DNA from: Rhodovibrio salinarum DSM 9154
GTDB taxonomy: Bacteria > Pseudomonadota > Alphaproteobacteria > Kiloniellales > Rhodovibrionaceae
DNA: 64,000 nt
Reading direction: 5' to 3'
NCBI RefSeq assembly: GCF_000515255.1
Contig: NZ_KI911559.1
Span: 1,339,548 to 1,403,547, forward strand
Position numbers and translations under genes: made by a program. Below, in pieces: positions 17,679-26,972 of the stretch (the first letter of the stretch is position 1; the number at the start of each line of letters is the position of its first letter). The notes below the pieces were generated by a model. It searched no databases. It saw only the letters and a program-made list of their open reading frames with translations, and had not been told where the DNA came from.

Positions 17679-18281
17679 ATGCGCACTTTCCTCGACCGGC
17701 TATACGCTCTCTCCGGCGCGATCGCGGCGGCGTTCATCTGCGCCATCGCGCTCGTCGTGCTGGCGCAGGTGGGGGCGAACCTGCTCGACCAGCTCGCGAG
17801 CCTGGTTCTGGGCGCGCCGTTCGGGCTGGTGGTGCCGTCCTACGCCAACTTCGCGGGCTTTTTCCTGACCGCGGCGACTTTCTTCGCGCTGGCCTACACC
17901 CTCAAGCGCGGCGCGCACATCCGGGTGACGCTGGCGATCCAGTTCCTGGGCCCGAAGGCCCGGCAGGTGGTCGAGGTCTGGTGCATCCTGGTCGGGCTGT
18001 CGATCGCCGGCTTCTTCACCTGGCACACCTTCGGGCTGGTTTCGGACTCCTACCGTTTCGGCGACATGTCGACCGGCATGGTCGCGATCCCGATCTGGAT
18101 CCCGCAGGGGGCGCTGGTGCTGGGCGGCGGGGTCCTGACGATCGCGCTGCTGGACGAGCTCGTGGTCGCGCTCAGCGGCCGCACGCCGGCGCACGAGCGC
18201 GCCAACGTCGGCATCCTGGAACATGTCGGCGAGGCCGAGCGCGAGAGCGACCGCGCGGCGGCGCAGGGGGAGCGCCGCTAG
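17679..18281 (+). CDS. TRAP transporter small membrane subunit (DctQ type)
   Basis: A 200-residue protein with four hydrophobic segments and the DctQ hallmark region FALAYTLKRGAHIRVTL followed by a short loop and helix. TRAP DctQ subunits pair with DctM to import organic acids using an ion gradient. Its TAG stop is immediately followed by the ATG of the DctM gene, so the pair is coupled. ATG 17679 begins a typical short cytoplasmic N-terminus (MRTFLDRLYALSG), though no Shine-Dalgarno is clear. No periplasmic binding protein (DctP) gene is adjacent, which is unusual. Confidence 0.85.
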   Translation: MRTFLDRLYALSGAIAAAFICAIALVVLAQVGANLLDQLASLVLGAPFGLVVPSYANFAGFFLTAATFFALAYTLKRGAHIRVTLAIQFLGPKARQVVEVWCILVGLSIAGFFTWHTFGLVSDSYRFGDMSTGMVAIPIWIPQGALVLGGGVLTIALLDELVVALSGRTPAHERANVGILEHVGEAERESDRAAAQGERR

Positions 18282-19592
18282 ATGGGCGAGGTCTGGCTCG
18301 GTATCCTGCTGGTGGTCGTGCTGTTCGCGCTGCTTGGCAGCGGCGTCTGGGTCGCCTTCTCGCTGTTCGGCGTCGGGCTGGTGGCGATGGAGCTTTTTAC
18401 CAGCTCACCGGTCGGCCGGGTGCTCGCCACCAGCGTCTGGGGCGCCTCCAACTCCTGGGCGTTGGCGGCGCTACCGCTGTTCATCTGGATGGGCGAGATC
18501 CTGTTCCGCTCGCGCCTGTCGGAGGACCTGTTCGGCGGCCTGGCGCCCTGGATGGGGCGGATGCCGGGCCGGCTGATGCACGTGAATATTCTGGGCTGCT
18601 CGATCTTCGCCGCCGTGTCCGGCTCCAGCGCGGCGACCGCCGCCACGATCGGGCGGATGAGCCTGCCCGAACTCACCCGGCGCGGCTATGACGAGACGAT
18701 GTCGATCGGCACGCTGGCGGGCTCCGGCACGCTGGGACTGCTGATTCCGCCGTCGATCATCCTGATCGTCTACGGCGTCGCGATCGAGGAATCGATCGCC
18801 CGTCTGTTCGTCGCCGGCATTCTGCCGGGACTGGTGCTGGTGGTGCTGTTCATGGGCTACGTCGCGCTGTGGTCGACGCTGCATCCCGAGCGCACGCCGC
18901 CACGCGACCCGGCGGTGCCGCTACGACAGCGGATCTGGCAGTCGCGCCGCCTGATTCCGGTGGTACTGCTGATCGTGGGCGTGATCGGCAGCATCTACGT
19001 CGGCATCGCGAGCCCGACCGACGCGGCCGCCGTCGGCGTGTTCCTGGCGCTGCTGCTGTCCTGGCTGTCCGGCACCCTGACCCGCAAGTCCTTCGCCGAC
19101 GGGCTGATGGGGGCGACGCGCACCTCCTGCATGATCGCCTTTATCCTGGCCGGCGCGTCCTTCCTGACCAGCGCGATGGGCTTCACCGGCATCCCGCGTA
19201 TGCTGGCGGAATGGATCGCGACCCAGGGGCTGTCGACCTACGGCCTGCTGGCGGCGCTGACGGTGTTCTTCGTCGTGCTCGGCTGCTTTCTGGACGGCAT
19301 TTCGCTCGTGGTCCTGACCACCGCCGTGATCCTGCCGGTGGTGGAGGCCGCTGGAATCGACCGGATCTGGTTCGGCATCTACCTGGTCGTCGTGGTGGAG
19401 ATGTCGCAGATTACGCCGCCGGTCGGCTTCAACCTGTTCGTCCTGCAGGGGCTCACCGGCCGCAACATTCTGCAGGTCGCCAAGGCCGCCTTGCCGTTTT
19501 TCTGCATCCTGGTGCTGGGCGTCGTGCTGCTGGTTGCCTTCCCGCAATTGGCGCTCTGGCTGCCGGATCTGATGGCCCAGATGCAGAACTGA
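18282..19592 (+). CDS. TRAP transporter large membrane subunit (DctM type)
   Basis: A 436-residue, very hydrophobic protein with about a dozen membrane segments. Typical DctM features are the early FAAVSGSSAATAATIG loop, GTLGLLIPPSIILIVYG and the late ITPPVGFNLFVLQGL. It starts at the base after the DctQ stop. DctM is the ion-coupled transport channel. The next gene is an FAD-linked 2-hydroxyacid dehydrogenase, so the substrate may be lactate or glycolate; this is inferred from position. Confidence 0.9.
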   Translation: MGEVWLGILLVVVLFALLGSGVWVAFSLFGVGLVAMELFTSSPVGRVLATSVWGASNSWALAALPLFIWMGEILFRSRLSEDLFGGLAPWMGRMPGRLMHVNILGCSIFAAVSGSSAATAATIGRMSLPELTRRGYDETMSIGTLAGSGTLGLLIPPSIILIVYGVAIEESIARLFVAGILPGLVLVVLFMGYVALWSTLHPERTPPRDPAVPLRQRIWQSRRLIPVVLLIVGVIGSIYVGIASPTDAAAVGVFLALLLSWLSGTLTRKSFADGLMGATRTSCMIAFILAGASFLTSAMGFTGIPRMLAEWIATQGLSTYGLLAALTVFFVVLGCFLDGISLVVLTTAVILPVVEAAGIDRIWFGIYLVVVVEMSQITPPVGFNLFVLQGLTGRNILQVAKAALPFFCILVLGVVLLVAFPQLALWLPDLMAQMQN

Positions 19593-19640
19593 TGGCCGGC
19601 TGATAAGCTTCCGGCCGGGTGCGATACATTTTTCGCAGAG

Positions 19641-19673
19641 AGGCCCTCCCTTCAAGGAAGAGGGAAGGGGCCT
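19641..19673. repeat. CCCTC-type intergenic hairpin
   Basis: Imperfect inverted repeat: aggccctccctt at the left, gggaaggggcct at the right, in the gap between dctM and the FAD dehydrogenase gene. It belongs to the same look-alike set as 9573, 48967 and 57520. Confidence 0.5.
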
Positions 19674-19735
19674 GCCAGTATCCAAGGCGGCGTGCGACAA
19701 GCCGCCGATCGCGAGCACGAAGGGGAGGCACGGTG

Positions 19736-21127
19736 ATGAACGCGGATGCGGCGCTGAAGCGCGGGTGGCTGGACGAACTGGCGGATGTCCTGGGCGCGCG
19801 GCTGAGCACGGCGACAGCCCATCTGGAACAGCACGGCCAGGACGAGAGCTACCACGATGGGCAACCGCCGGAAGCTGTCGCCTTTCCCGAGACGACGGAG
19901 GAAGTGGCGCAGCTGGTAGCGATCTGCGCACGCTATCGCAAGCCGGTGATCCCGTTCGGCGCCGGCACCTCGCTGGAGGGGCACGTCGCCGCGCTGTCGG
20001 GTGGGGTCTGCCTCGACCTGTCGCGGATGAACGCGGTGCTGGACGTCAATGCCGAGGACATGGACTGCGCCGTCCAGGCCGGGGTGACCCGCAAGCAGCT
20101 CAACGATTACCTGCGTGATACCGGCCTGTTTTTCCCGATCGATCCCGGCGCCAACGCCACTCTCGGCGGGATGGCCGCGACGGGCGCCAGCGGCACCAAC
20201 GCGGTGCGCTATGGCACCATGCGGGAGAACGTGATCGGGCTGACGGTCGTGCTGGCCGACGGCCAAGTGGTGCGCACCGGCGGACGGGCGCGCAAGTCGA
20301 GCGCCGGCTACGACCTGACCCGCCTGATGGTGGGCAGCGAGGGCACGCTGGGGGTGATCACCGAGGTGCGGCTGCGTCTGAGCGGGCAGCCGGAGGCGAT
20401 CTCCTCGGCCGTCTGTTCTTTCCCGACGCTGGAAGGTGCGGTCGAGACGGCGCAGATGGTGATCCAGTCCGGCATCCCGGTGGCGCGCATGGAACTGCTG
20501 GACGAGGTGCAGATGGATGCCTGCAACCGCTACAGCGGTCTTGATTACCCGGTGCAGCCGACGATCTTCTTCGAGTTCCACGGCTCCGAGGCGGGCGTGA
20601 GCGAACAGGCGGAGCGCACCGGCGAGCTGGCGCAGGCGTGCGGGGGCACCGACTTCGCCTGGGCGACCCGGCCGGAGGAACGCTCCAAGCTGTGGGCCGC
20701 GCGGCACGCTGCCTTCTACGCGGCGCTCGGGCTCAAGCCGGGCTCGAAAGGCTGGCCGACCGACGTCGCCGTGCCGATCTCGCGCCTGGCCGAGTGTATC
20801 ACCGAGACCAAGCAGGATATCGCGGAGTCCGGTCTGATTGCGCCGATCGTGGGCCACGTCGGCGACGGTAACTTCCATCTTGTATTTGTCATCGACCCGA
20901 GCGACGACGCGGAGATGGCCTGCGCCCAGGCCCTGAACGAGCGCCTGGTCGCCCGTGCGCTTCGCATGGCGGGCACCTGCACCGGCGAGCACGGCATTGG
21001 TTACGGCAAGATCGACCTGCTAAAGCAGGAGCACCCGGATCTGCTACCCACGATGGCCGCGATCAAGCGCGCCCTCGATCCCGCCAACATCCTGAACCCG
21101 GGCAAGATCGTGCGCCTGGACGGGTAG
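19736..21127 (+). CDS. FAD-linked 2-hydroxyacid dehydrogenase (D-lactate/glycolate type)
   Basis: A 463-residue flavoprotein of the GlcD/Dld2 family. The FAD-binding PCMH domain carries PFGAGTSLEGH (73-83) and the Ala/Gly-rich GGMAATGASGTNAVRYGTM; the C-terminal half has the conserved HVGDGNFH near 385 and GEHGIGYGK near 420. Members oxidise D-lactate, glycolate or similar acids, passing electrons to cytochrome c or quinone. AGGGGAGG lies before GTG 19733/ATG 19736. It follows TRAP transporter genes and lies about 6 kb from bhcABCD-bhcR, so glycolate oxidation to glyoxylate is an attractive but unproven role; there are no GlcE or GlcF genes beside it. Confidence 0.85.
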   Translation: MNADAALKRGWLDELADVLGARLSTATAHLEQHGQDESYHDGQPPEAVAFPETTEEVAQLVAICARYRKPVIPFGAGTSLEGHVAALSGGVCLDLSRMNAVLDVNAEDMDCAVQAGVTRKQLNDYLRDTGLFFPIDPGANATLGGMAATGASGTNAVRYGTMRENVIGLTVVLADGQVVRTGGRARKSSAGYDLTRLMVGSEGTLGVITEVRLRLSGQPEAISSAVCSFPTLEGAVETAQMVIQSGIPVARMELLDEVQMDACNRYSGLDYPVQPTIFFEFHGSEAGVSEQAERTGELAQACGGTDFAWATRPEERSKLWAARHAAFYAALGLKPGSKGWPTDVAVPISRLAECITETKQDIAESGLIAPIVGHVGDGNFHLVFVIDPSDDAEMACAQALNERLVARALRMAGTCTGEHGIGYGKIDLLKQEHPDLLPTMAAIKRALDPANILNPGKIVRLDG

Positions 21128-21209
21128 TCTGGGGCCTGCCTTAGGAGGTGTGCCCCTCGGTATTGCAATCGGAGGTGTGTGGGGTCGCGTCCGCGCGATT
21201 CCCGGGACG

Positions 21210-21389
21210 TTACGCCGGCTCCGGCGGATCAGGATCGTCGGGGGGCTCGGGTAGCTTGGGAAATCTCGGGCGTGGGTTTTCCGCTGGGCGGGGACCGTTG
21301 GCCTTGTCCGGATCGCGGATGGTGGCGAGACGGGGGAGGCCGCGCTGTTTGCGGCGGCGATAGGCATCCAGGTCGATCAACTCACCCAT
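21210..21389 (-). CDS. small protein of unknown function (LDAYRRRK type)
   Basis: A 59-residue protein starting MGELIDLDAYRRRKQRG and ending in a proline- and acid-rich tail (LPEPPDDPDPPEPA). The short N-terminal pattern with LDAYRRR is seen in small uncharacterised alphaproteobacterial proteins. ATG 21389 is preferred; the frame extends upstream to 21473 but that part is unlike the start. It lies alone between two plus-strand genes. No function can be given. Confidence 0.45.
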   Translation of the reverse strand: MGELIDLDAYRRRKQRGLPRLATIRDPDKANGPRPAENPRPRFPKLPEPPDDPDPPEPA

Positions 21390-21705
21390 GGTTCGCCTGC
21401 CCATCCTGTCGCACGTGTCCGGCCCCAATTTCCGGGCCGGCGATCTTCCCAAGACCGGTGTTCTGGCCAGCAAACGCCTGCATCTGCGTGGCAGCGTTTG
21501 CCGTTGCCGCCGTCTTTCATTAGCTTAGCGCGTACGCTGCCGGGTGCAACGGAAACGCCCGCGCCGGGCGGGGTCCCGGGAACGGGAAGACGTCCTGTCG
21601 CGGCCTTGCTCTCGCACGCATGCTTTGCGGCCGGCCGCCGGGCCGGTCGCGCGATGATGCTAACGCCCGCCCAGACGCACGTCGTGCGCGACAGAAGGTC
21701 ACGCG
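21390..21705. other. 316-bp gene-free stretch before the AsmA gene
   Basis: No convincing coding frame or RNA was seen. It probably holds the promoters of the flanking divergent genes. A GC-rich inverted pair (ggccggcc...ggccgg) near 21630-21650 is the only notable structure. Confidence 0.4.
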
Positions 21706-24700
21706 TTGAAGAAGCTGCTCTACGCCCTGCTCGCCGTTGTCCTGCTGTTGGTGGCGGCGGTGCTGCTCCTGCCGAGCCTGATCGACTGGAACGCGTATAA
21801 GGACCAGCTGGCCCAGCAGGTCGAGCGGGCGACCGGACGCAACATCACGGTCGGCGGGTCGGTCAGCCTGTCGCTGCTACCCAGCCCCGCTTTCTCCGCC
21901 CAGCAGGTGACGCTTGCCAACGTCGCGGGTGGGCGTGAACAGGCGATGGCGGAGATTGCCGACTTGCGCGTGCGCGTCGCCCTTGCGCCCTTGCTTCAGG
22001 GGCAGGTCAAGGTCGAGCAGCTGGTGCTGGTCGAGCCACGGGTGTTGCTGGAACGCACCGCCGCCGGCCGGGCCAACTGGCGCTTCCGCGATGGCGATGG
22101 TCCGGCGACAGGCGACGGCGGCCCGCTCGATCGCGGGCTCCTGGGGCAGGTCAGCCTGCAAAGCGTGCGCGTTGTCGATGGCACACTGCGCTTCGTCGAT
22201 GCCGCAGCCGGGATCGACCGGCAGGTCACAGGAATCGACGCGCGACTGTCCGCGCAGTCGCTTTCGGGCCCACTGCAAGCGCAGGGCAGCCTGAGCGCGA
22301 ATGGCGTGCCGTTGAGCTTCGAGGGAGAACTGGGGCAGCTGAACACCGGCGGTCCGGCGCCCTACAGCCTGCGGGTCCAGTTGAACGGGACGGATGCATA
22401 CGCCGAACTCGGCGGCGCGCTGTCGACGGGGGACGCGGTACGGCTTCAGGGCGACCTGGAGGCGCGGGGCAGCAGTCTTGCGGACACGCTGGCCCGCATC
22501 ACCGGGCGTGCGGCCGGGAGCTATCCGCCGCAGCTGGCCCAGACGTTTTCCAGCGAGAGCCAGCTGACGCTCGACGCTGATACGCTGAAGGCGCAAAACC
22601 TCTCGCTACAGCTCGGCGACACGGGCGCGGACGGACGATTGCAGGTCACCCTCCCGACCGCGGACGAGAGCGAGCGTACCGAAGCGGTCGCCGACCTCAC
22701 GATCCAGCGTCTGGACCTCGACCGTCTGCTCGCCATGCAGCGTGACACCGACGCCGGCGTCGATGGCGAGGGCTCACGCGGATCCGACGGCGACGCCTTC
22801 TCCCTGCCGCAGGATGTGCAGGCTGAGCTCAATGTGAACGTCGGCGCGATCTTGTATCATGACCGGGTGATCCGGCAGGGCCGGGCGAACGCTGTCCTGG
22901 CCGACGGTACGGTCACGCTCAATCAGGCGATGGCGCTGCTGCCCGGGTCCAGCGATCTCGCGCTGTTCGGCACGCTTGCCGCGCAGGATGGCCGGCCGGT
23001 GTTCGATGGCCGGCTGGAGACCGCTTCCGACAACCTGCGCGGCATGCTGGACTGGCTGGGCGTACAGGTCGAGCGCGTATCAGAAGATCGCCTGCGCCGG
23101 ATGGAGCTGTTGGCCGATCTGCAGGCGCGTCCCGGGCAGGTAACGCTCACCAACGTCGACTTGGACGTCGACACCGCGCAGGTGCAGGGCGGTGTGGCGA
23201 TCGCGTTGCGCCAGCGTCCGGGATTTGGCATCGGGTTGACTGTCGACAAGCTGAACCTCGACGCCTACTTGCCATCTGGTGACGCGGGCGGGCGCCAAAC
23301 GGGCGAAGATGCTGGCCCGCCGCTCGGCTGGCTGGGCGGTTTCGATGCCAACTTCGACCTGCGCGCGGGTCAGTTGACCTACGCCGGCACCACGGCGCGA
23401 GACGTCAGGCTGGATGCGACCCTGCACAACCAGGCGCTGACGGTGCGCGAGGCTTCGGTCGGCAATCTCGCCGGCGCGGCCGTACGCCTGGATGGCAAAC
23501 TCAGCGAACTGGTGGGGCTCGATCCGCAGCTCGACTTCAACGTCGATCTGGACGTGCAGAACCTGTCGCGCTTTGCCGGGGTGGCCGGCCTGTCGGACTC
23601 GGTTCCAGCCGGGGTCGGTCCGGTCGCGCTGACCGGCACCGCCCAAGGCGGGGTAGCCGACGCCAAGGTCGATGGCACGCTGACCGCGCTGGGCGGCACT
23701 GCGACCTTCCAGGGACAGATCGAACCGCTGGCCGCCCCCATGGCCTTCGACCTCGTGCTCGCCTTGCAGCATGACAGCCTGCGTGCGTTCACCGAGCAGG
23801 CGCCAGGGCTGCCCCGGCTGCGGCAAGAGGCTGGCGCGCTCGACCTGACCGCCCGGCTCGCCGGGACGACGCGCAGCTTCAGCACGGATAACCTGACGGG
23901 GCGGATCGGGCCGGTGACGGTCGAGGGTCCGGTTTCGCTCGACCTCGCCGGTGACCGGCCGCGCCTGACGGCCAATCTGGAGACGGGCGAGCTGCCGCTT
24001 GCGGCTTTCGCGGCCGCGGGGGCCGGCGCGCAAACTCCGGCGTCGGAAGACGTCGGCGAGGACGGTACGGCAACCGGCGCCCGCTGGTCGGCGCAGCCGC
24101 TGCCGTTGGCTGCCCTGACCGGGGTCGATCTGGACCTGACCCTGGCGAGCGACGCGCTCGTTCTGCCCGATGATAGCCGGCTCGAAGACGCCGAGCTGGC
24201 TGCGACCTTGACCGACGGCGTCCTCGATCTGGATCGGCTGCAAGGCACGCTTTTCGGCGGCGATCTGCGCGCCAACGGCACGCTCGATGCGCGCGATACC
24301 GCGGCGCTGTCGCTCGTGATTGAGGCGCAGCAGGTCGCCAGCAGCCCGCTGCTGGCGCATCTGTTCGGGGTCCAGGCCTTGGACGGGCCGATCGACCTGA
24401 ATGCGGATTTGAACGCCAAAGGCGCCAGTCCGAATGCGATGATCGGAAGTCTGACCGGGCAAGGCGAACTGTCTGGCCGCGTGACGGTCGAACCACAACT
24501 GTTCCTGGGGCCGCAGGCCGGCCAATTGCTGGAACAGAATGGCGCGCCTGACGGTCGGATGGGGCAGCGTCTCTCCAATATGCTGGGCGATGCCTTCGGG
24601 GCGGAGGTGAAGATCGGCGGTCTGACCCGGGCCCTGGACTTTGTCGGCATGGCTTTCACCCAGGAACGTGCCAAGCTGGCCGGTACCTTCGCCATCGCCG

Positions 24701-25110
24701 AGGGGATCATGACCACCTCCGATCTGACGCTCGATGGCTTGGAAGGCCGGGCCGAGACGCGTGGGCAGATCAACCTGCCGACCTGGCGCCTGGACCTGAC
24801 GACCGAGTTGTTCCGTGCGAAGGACGCGCCCGATGCCCCCTTCGTCGTGACCCGCCAGACGGGGTCGCTGGATGCGCCCAACGTCGCGATCACCGGCGGC
24901 GCCTTCCGGGACCAGTTGACGCCCGGTAAGAGTCAACAGCAGACCGGGGACGCCGCGCCGGAAGCCGACGATAGCTCGGGGGAACCTGCCGGAGACGAGG
25001 CTGGCGCACAGCCGTCGGACGATACGTCTGCGGCGAACGGCGGCCAGGCGCCCAAGCGCGCGGAGGAAATCATCCGCGGCGTCCTCGACCAATTGCAAAG
25101 CGAGCCCTGA
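21706..25110 (+). CDS. AsmA-family outer-membrane biogenesis protein
   Basis: A 1134-residue protein with one N-terminal membrane anchor (about residues 4-25) followed by IDWNAYKDQLAQQVERATGRNITVGGSVSLSLLPSP, the AsmA N-terminal pattern, then long repetitive beta-rich periplasmic sequence and a C-terminal AsmA_2-like region (GELSGRVTVE, LEGRAETRGQINLPTW). AsmA-like proteins are thought to move lipids toward the outer membrane. The last 90 or so residues are acidic and low in complexity. The start is a TTG at 21706 with AAGG eight bases upstream; no ATG fits. Confidence 0.85.
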   Translation: MKKLLYALLAVVLLLVAAVLLLPSLIDWNAYKDQLAQQVERATGRNITVGGSVSLSLLPSPAFSAQQVTLANVAGGREQAMAEIADLRVRVALAPLLQGQVKVEQLVLVEPRVLLERTAAGRANWRFRDGDGPATGDGGPLDRGLLGQVSLQSVRVVDGTLRFVDAAAGIDRQVTGIDARLSAQSLSGPLQAQGSLSANGVPLSFEGELGQLNTGGPAPYSLRVQLNGTDAYAELGGALSTGDAVRLQGDLEARGSSLADTLARITGRAAGSYPPQLAQTFSSESQLTLDADTLKAQNLSLQLGDTGADGRLQVTLPTADESERTEAVADLTIQRLDLDRLLAMQRDTDAGVDGEGSRGSDGDAFSLPQDVQAELNVNVGAILYHDRVIRQGRANAVLADGTVTLNQAMALLPGSSDLALFGTLAAQDGRPVFDGRLETASDNLRGMLDWLGVQVERVSEDRLRRMELLADLQARPGQVTLTNVDLDVDTAQVQGGVAIALRQRPGFGIGLTVDKLNLDAYLPSGDAGGRQTGEDAGPPLGWLGGFDANFDLRAGQLTYAGTTARDVRLDATLHNQALTVREASVGNLAGAAVRLDGKLSELVGLDPQLDFNVDLDVQNLSRFAGVAGLSDSVPAGVGPVALTGTAQGGVADAKVDGTLTALGGTATFQGQIEPLAAPMAFDLVLALQHDSLRAFTEQAPGLPRLRQEAGALDLTARLAGTTRSFSTDNLTGRIGPVTVEGPVSLDLAGDRPRLTANLETGELPLAAFAAAGAGAQTPASEDVGEDGTATGARWSAQPLPLAALTGVDLDLTLASDALVLPDDSRLEDAELAATLTDGVLDLDRLQGTLFGGDLRANGTLDARDTAALSLVIEAQQVASSPLLAHLFGVQALDGPIDLNADLNAKGASPNAMIGSLTGQGELSGRVTVEPQLFLGPQAGQLLEQNGAPDGRMGQRLSNMLGDAFGAEVKIGGLTRALDFVGMAFTQERAKLAGTFAIAEGIMTTSDLTLDGLEGRAETRGQINLPTWRLDLTTELFRAKDAPDAPFVVTRQTGSLDAPNVAITGGAFRDQLTPGKSQQQTGDAAPEADDSSGEPAGDEAGAQPSDDTSAANGGQAPKRAEEIIRGVLDQLQSEP

Positions 25111-25187
25111 GCCTAGTCTCCAAGTGCTGCTGGTAAATTAGCCCCCAACCGGCGGCCCACCCATCCGCAATCTCAAGGAGTGCGCCT

Positions 25188-25823
25188 ATGACCGCGACTG
25201 CGGCCCGCGCCGTCGTGTTCGCCTTGCTAGCCCTCATGATCGCCGGCTGCACGGACATACGTCGCACCGAGCCCGAACGCGGCGCGAACGAGCAACTGCT
25301 GTTGTCGACGGCCGCGGACGAGGCGATCAAGCGGATGGAGTTCAGCCTTGACGACGGCAGCCGGGTTTACCTGGATGGCCGCTACTTCGACTCCTACGAC
25401 CGCGCCTATGCAGTTGGCGCATTACGTTCCGCATTGCTGGCGCAGGGCGCGCACCTCGTCAGCAACAGGGGCGATGCCGAGGTGATCGTTGAGGTGCGTT
25501 CGGGCGCGCTGTCGACCACGCGCCGGGACTTTCTGGTGGGCTTTCCCGCGATCGAGATTCCGGTTCCGACAACGACCTCGCTGGAAACGCCCGAACTTGC
25601 GTTGTGGAAGGAACTGGACCGTACTGGCATCGCCAAGTTCGCGGCGACCGTCTACCACGCCGACGGCGGGCTGATCCGGGAAGTCGGGCCGGTTTATGGC
25701 CTATCTTGGCTCGACCGGAATCACATCGTCGGTATTGCCTGGGATGTGCGTAACACCCAGCCGGATGATGTGCCCATCGATCCCCCGGTCTCCGGGCCGG
25801 ATCCGGCGCGCAAGACCAAATAA
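25188..25823 (+). CDS. lipoprotein of unknown function
   Basis: A 211-residue predicted lipoprotein: a hydrophobic signal sequence ends in LMIAGC with lipid-attached Cys21. The mature part begins TDIRRTEPERGANEQLL and has a mixed alpha/beta look, with no recognised catalytic motif. AAGGAG precedes ATG 25188. It follows the AsmA-family gene by 77 bp on the same strand, so a cell-envelope role is plausible. Family not recognised with confidence. Confidence 0.75.
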   Translation: MTATAARAVVFALLALMIAGCTDIRRTEPERGANEQLLLSTAADEAIKRMEFSLDDGSRVYLDGRYFDSYDRAYAVGALRSALLAQGAHLVSNRGDAEVIVEVRSGALSTTRRDFLVGFPAIEIPVPTTTSLETPELALWKELDRTGIAKFAATVYHADGGLIREVGPVYGLSWLDRNHIVGIAWDVRNTQPDDVPIDPPVSGPDPARKTK

Positions 25824-25841
25824 CGCGCGTCGCGGGGCCCC

Positions 25842-26402
25842 TTACAACCAGGGTTGCCAGCCGATTTCCTTGCTGTCGGCCGCGATGGGCAGGTCGCCTT
25901 CCGCGTGACGGCTGATTTCGTCCTCCACCAGGCGGGCGATGTCGCGCAGGTTGGCCCGGTCGTCGTTGCTGAACGTCGGGCGTGGTTCTGGCGCCAGCAG
26001 GCACAGCGTGCCGACGTTGGCCCCGTCCGGGCTGCGCACCGGCACACCGGCGTAGAAGCCGATACCGCGGGCGTGTTCGCCCTGAACCATCTCGTCGAAC
26101 CGCCGATCCGCGGCAACGTCGGGGACGATCAAGGGGCTGCCATTGGCGATCGTGAAGGCGCAGAACGCCTGATCGCGCGGCACCTGGGAAACCGGCAAAC
26201 CGATGGAGGATTTGAACCAGTTGCGGTCGCGGTCCAGGAACGCGATCGCCGCCATGGGAACCCCACCGACGCGCGCGGCCAGGCGGGTCAAGCGGTCGAA
26301 CGCAAGCTCGCGCGGCGTATCCAGCATCCGAACACGGCGTAGCGCAGCAAGCCGGTGCGCCTCGTCCGTCGGTAACGGCGGGGCCGTTCGGGTTTCTGGC
26401 AT
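25842..26402 (-). CDS. GAF-domain protein
   Basis: A 186-residue protein that is essentially one GAF domain (about residues 25-165): ALRRVRMLDTP, then AIAFLDRDRNWFKSSIGLP, the DQAFCAFTI segment, and FYAGVPVRSPDGANVGTLCLL. This form is common as a free-standing sensor or at the N-terminus of signalling proteins; no kinase, cyclase or DNA-binding domain is attached. The ligand is unknown. It is convergent with the lipoprotein gene. Confidence 0.8.
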   Translation of the reverse strand: MPETRTAPPLPTDEAHRLAALRRVRMLDTPRELAFDRLTRLAARVGGVPMAAIAFLDRDRNWFKSSIGLPVSQVPRDQAFCAFTIANGSPLIVPDVAADRRFDEMVQGEHARGIGFYAGVPVRSPDGANVGTLCLLAPEPRPTFSNDDRANLRDIARLVEDEISRHAEGDLPIAADSKEIGWQPWL

Positions 26403-26707
26403 ACCTATAGCTCTCCAGTCGTTATCAGCCGAGCTGCATCGAAAACTGTAGGTAGGAAACTACCCCAAAATCTTCAGACGTTCACACGCACTGGGGTATG
26501 TGTTGCCTGTCCGAACGGATAGTGGCTGGGACCTGACCGGCATCCGGTGCGCTGGCAGGTATCGCGAGCCCGGGTGTGCTTGCGGAAAAATTGATGGCTG
26601 GCCGCAGTCCGGTCGTCTACGTGCCGTTTGACGGCGGCGTGGAACGCCCGCCGATCAGGTAGGGACCGTTGGCGTACTCATCTGCACTCATCTGGTCGGG
26701 GCGACGT
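26403..26707. other. 305-bp gene-free stretch
   Basis: No convincing coding frame on either strand. Part of it is more A+T-rich than the surroundings (26430-26480) and probably contains the GAF-gene promoter. A short direct repeat ctcatctg/ctcatctg lies near 26677-26693. Nothing else was recognised. Confidence 0.4.
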
Positions 26708-26971
26708 TCAGCGCCCCGCCGAGATCTGCTGCAACACCCAGACGCGTAAGGCACTCGACAGGTTGCCACTGCGCGCCGCGTCGATCTCGGCGATCAGGGC
26801 GTTCAAGGATTGACCACGTGCCGCCGCCAGCCGGCGCAGGGCCGCCCAGAAGGGCGGTTCCAGGCTGAGCGAGGTGCGGTGCTGGAACAACGTGACCGAA
26901 TGCTTTTCCAGCCGCTGATCGCCGGGATCGAGCGCGATGGTGGGCGCCCCCTCGGCGCGCACCTCGGCCAT
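26708..26971 (-). CDS. ribbon-helix-helix domain protein
   Basis: An 87-residue protein whose residues 22-80 fit the RHH_4 ribbon-helix-helix family: KHSVTLFQHRTSLSLEPPFWAAL forms the beta strand and first helix and GQSLNALIAEIDAAR the second. Such proteins are small DNA-binding dimers. Its ATG at 26971 comes one base after the fumC TGA (tgagatg), so it is translationally coupled to fumC, a linkage often seen in alphaproteobacteria. Target unknown. Confidence 0.8.
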   Translation of the reverse strand: MAEVRAEGAPTIALDPGDQRLEKHSVTLFQHRTSLSLEPPFWAALRRLAAARGQSLNALIAEIDAARSGNLSSALRVWVLQQISAGR

Positions 26972-26972
26972 C

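Noticed and set aside
23080-25098. Minus-strand frame of 672 codons
   Set aside because: Antisense to the AsmA-family gene; rich in Arg, Gln and Gly in the manner of GC-rich shadow frames.
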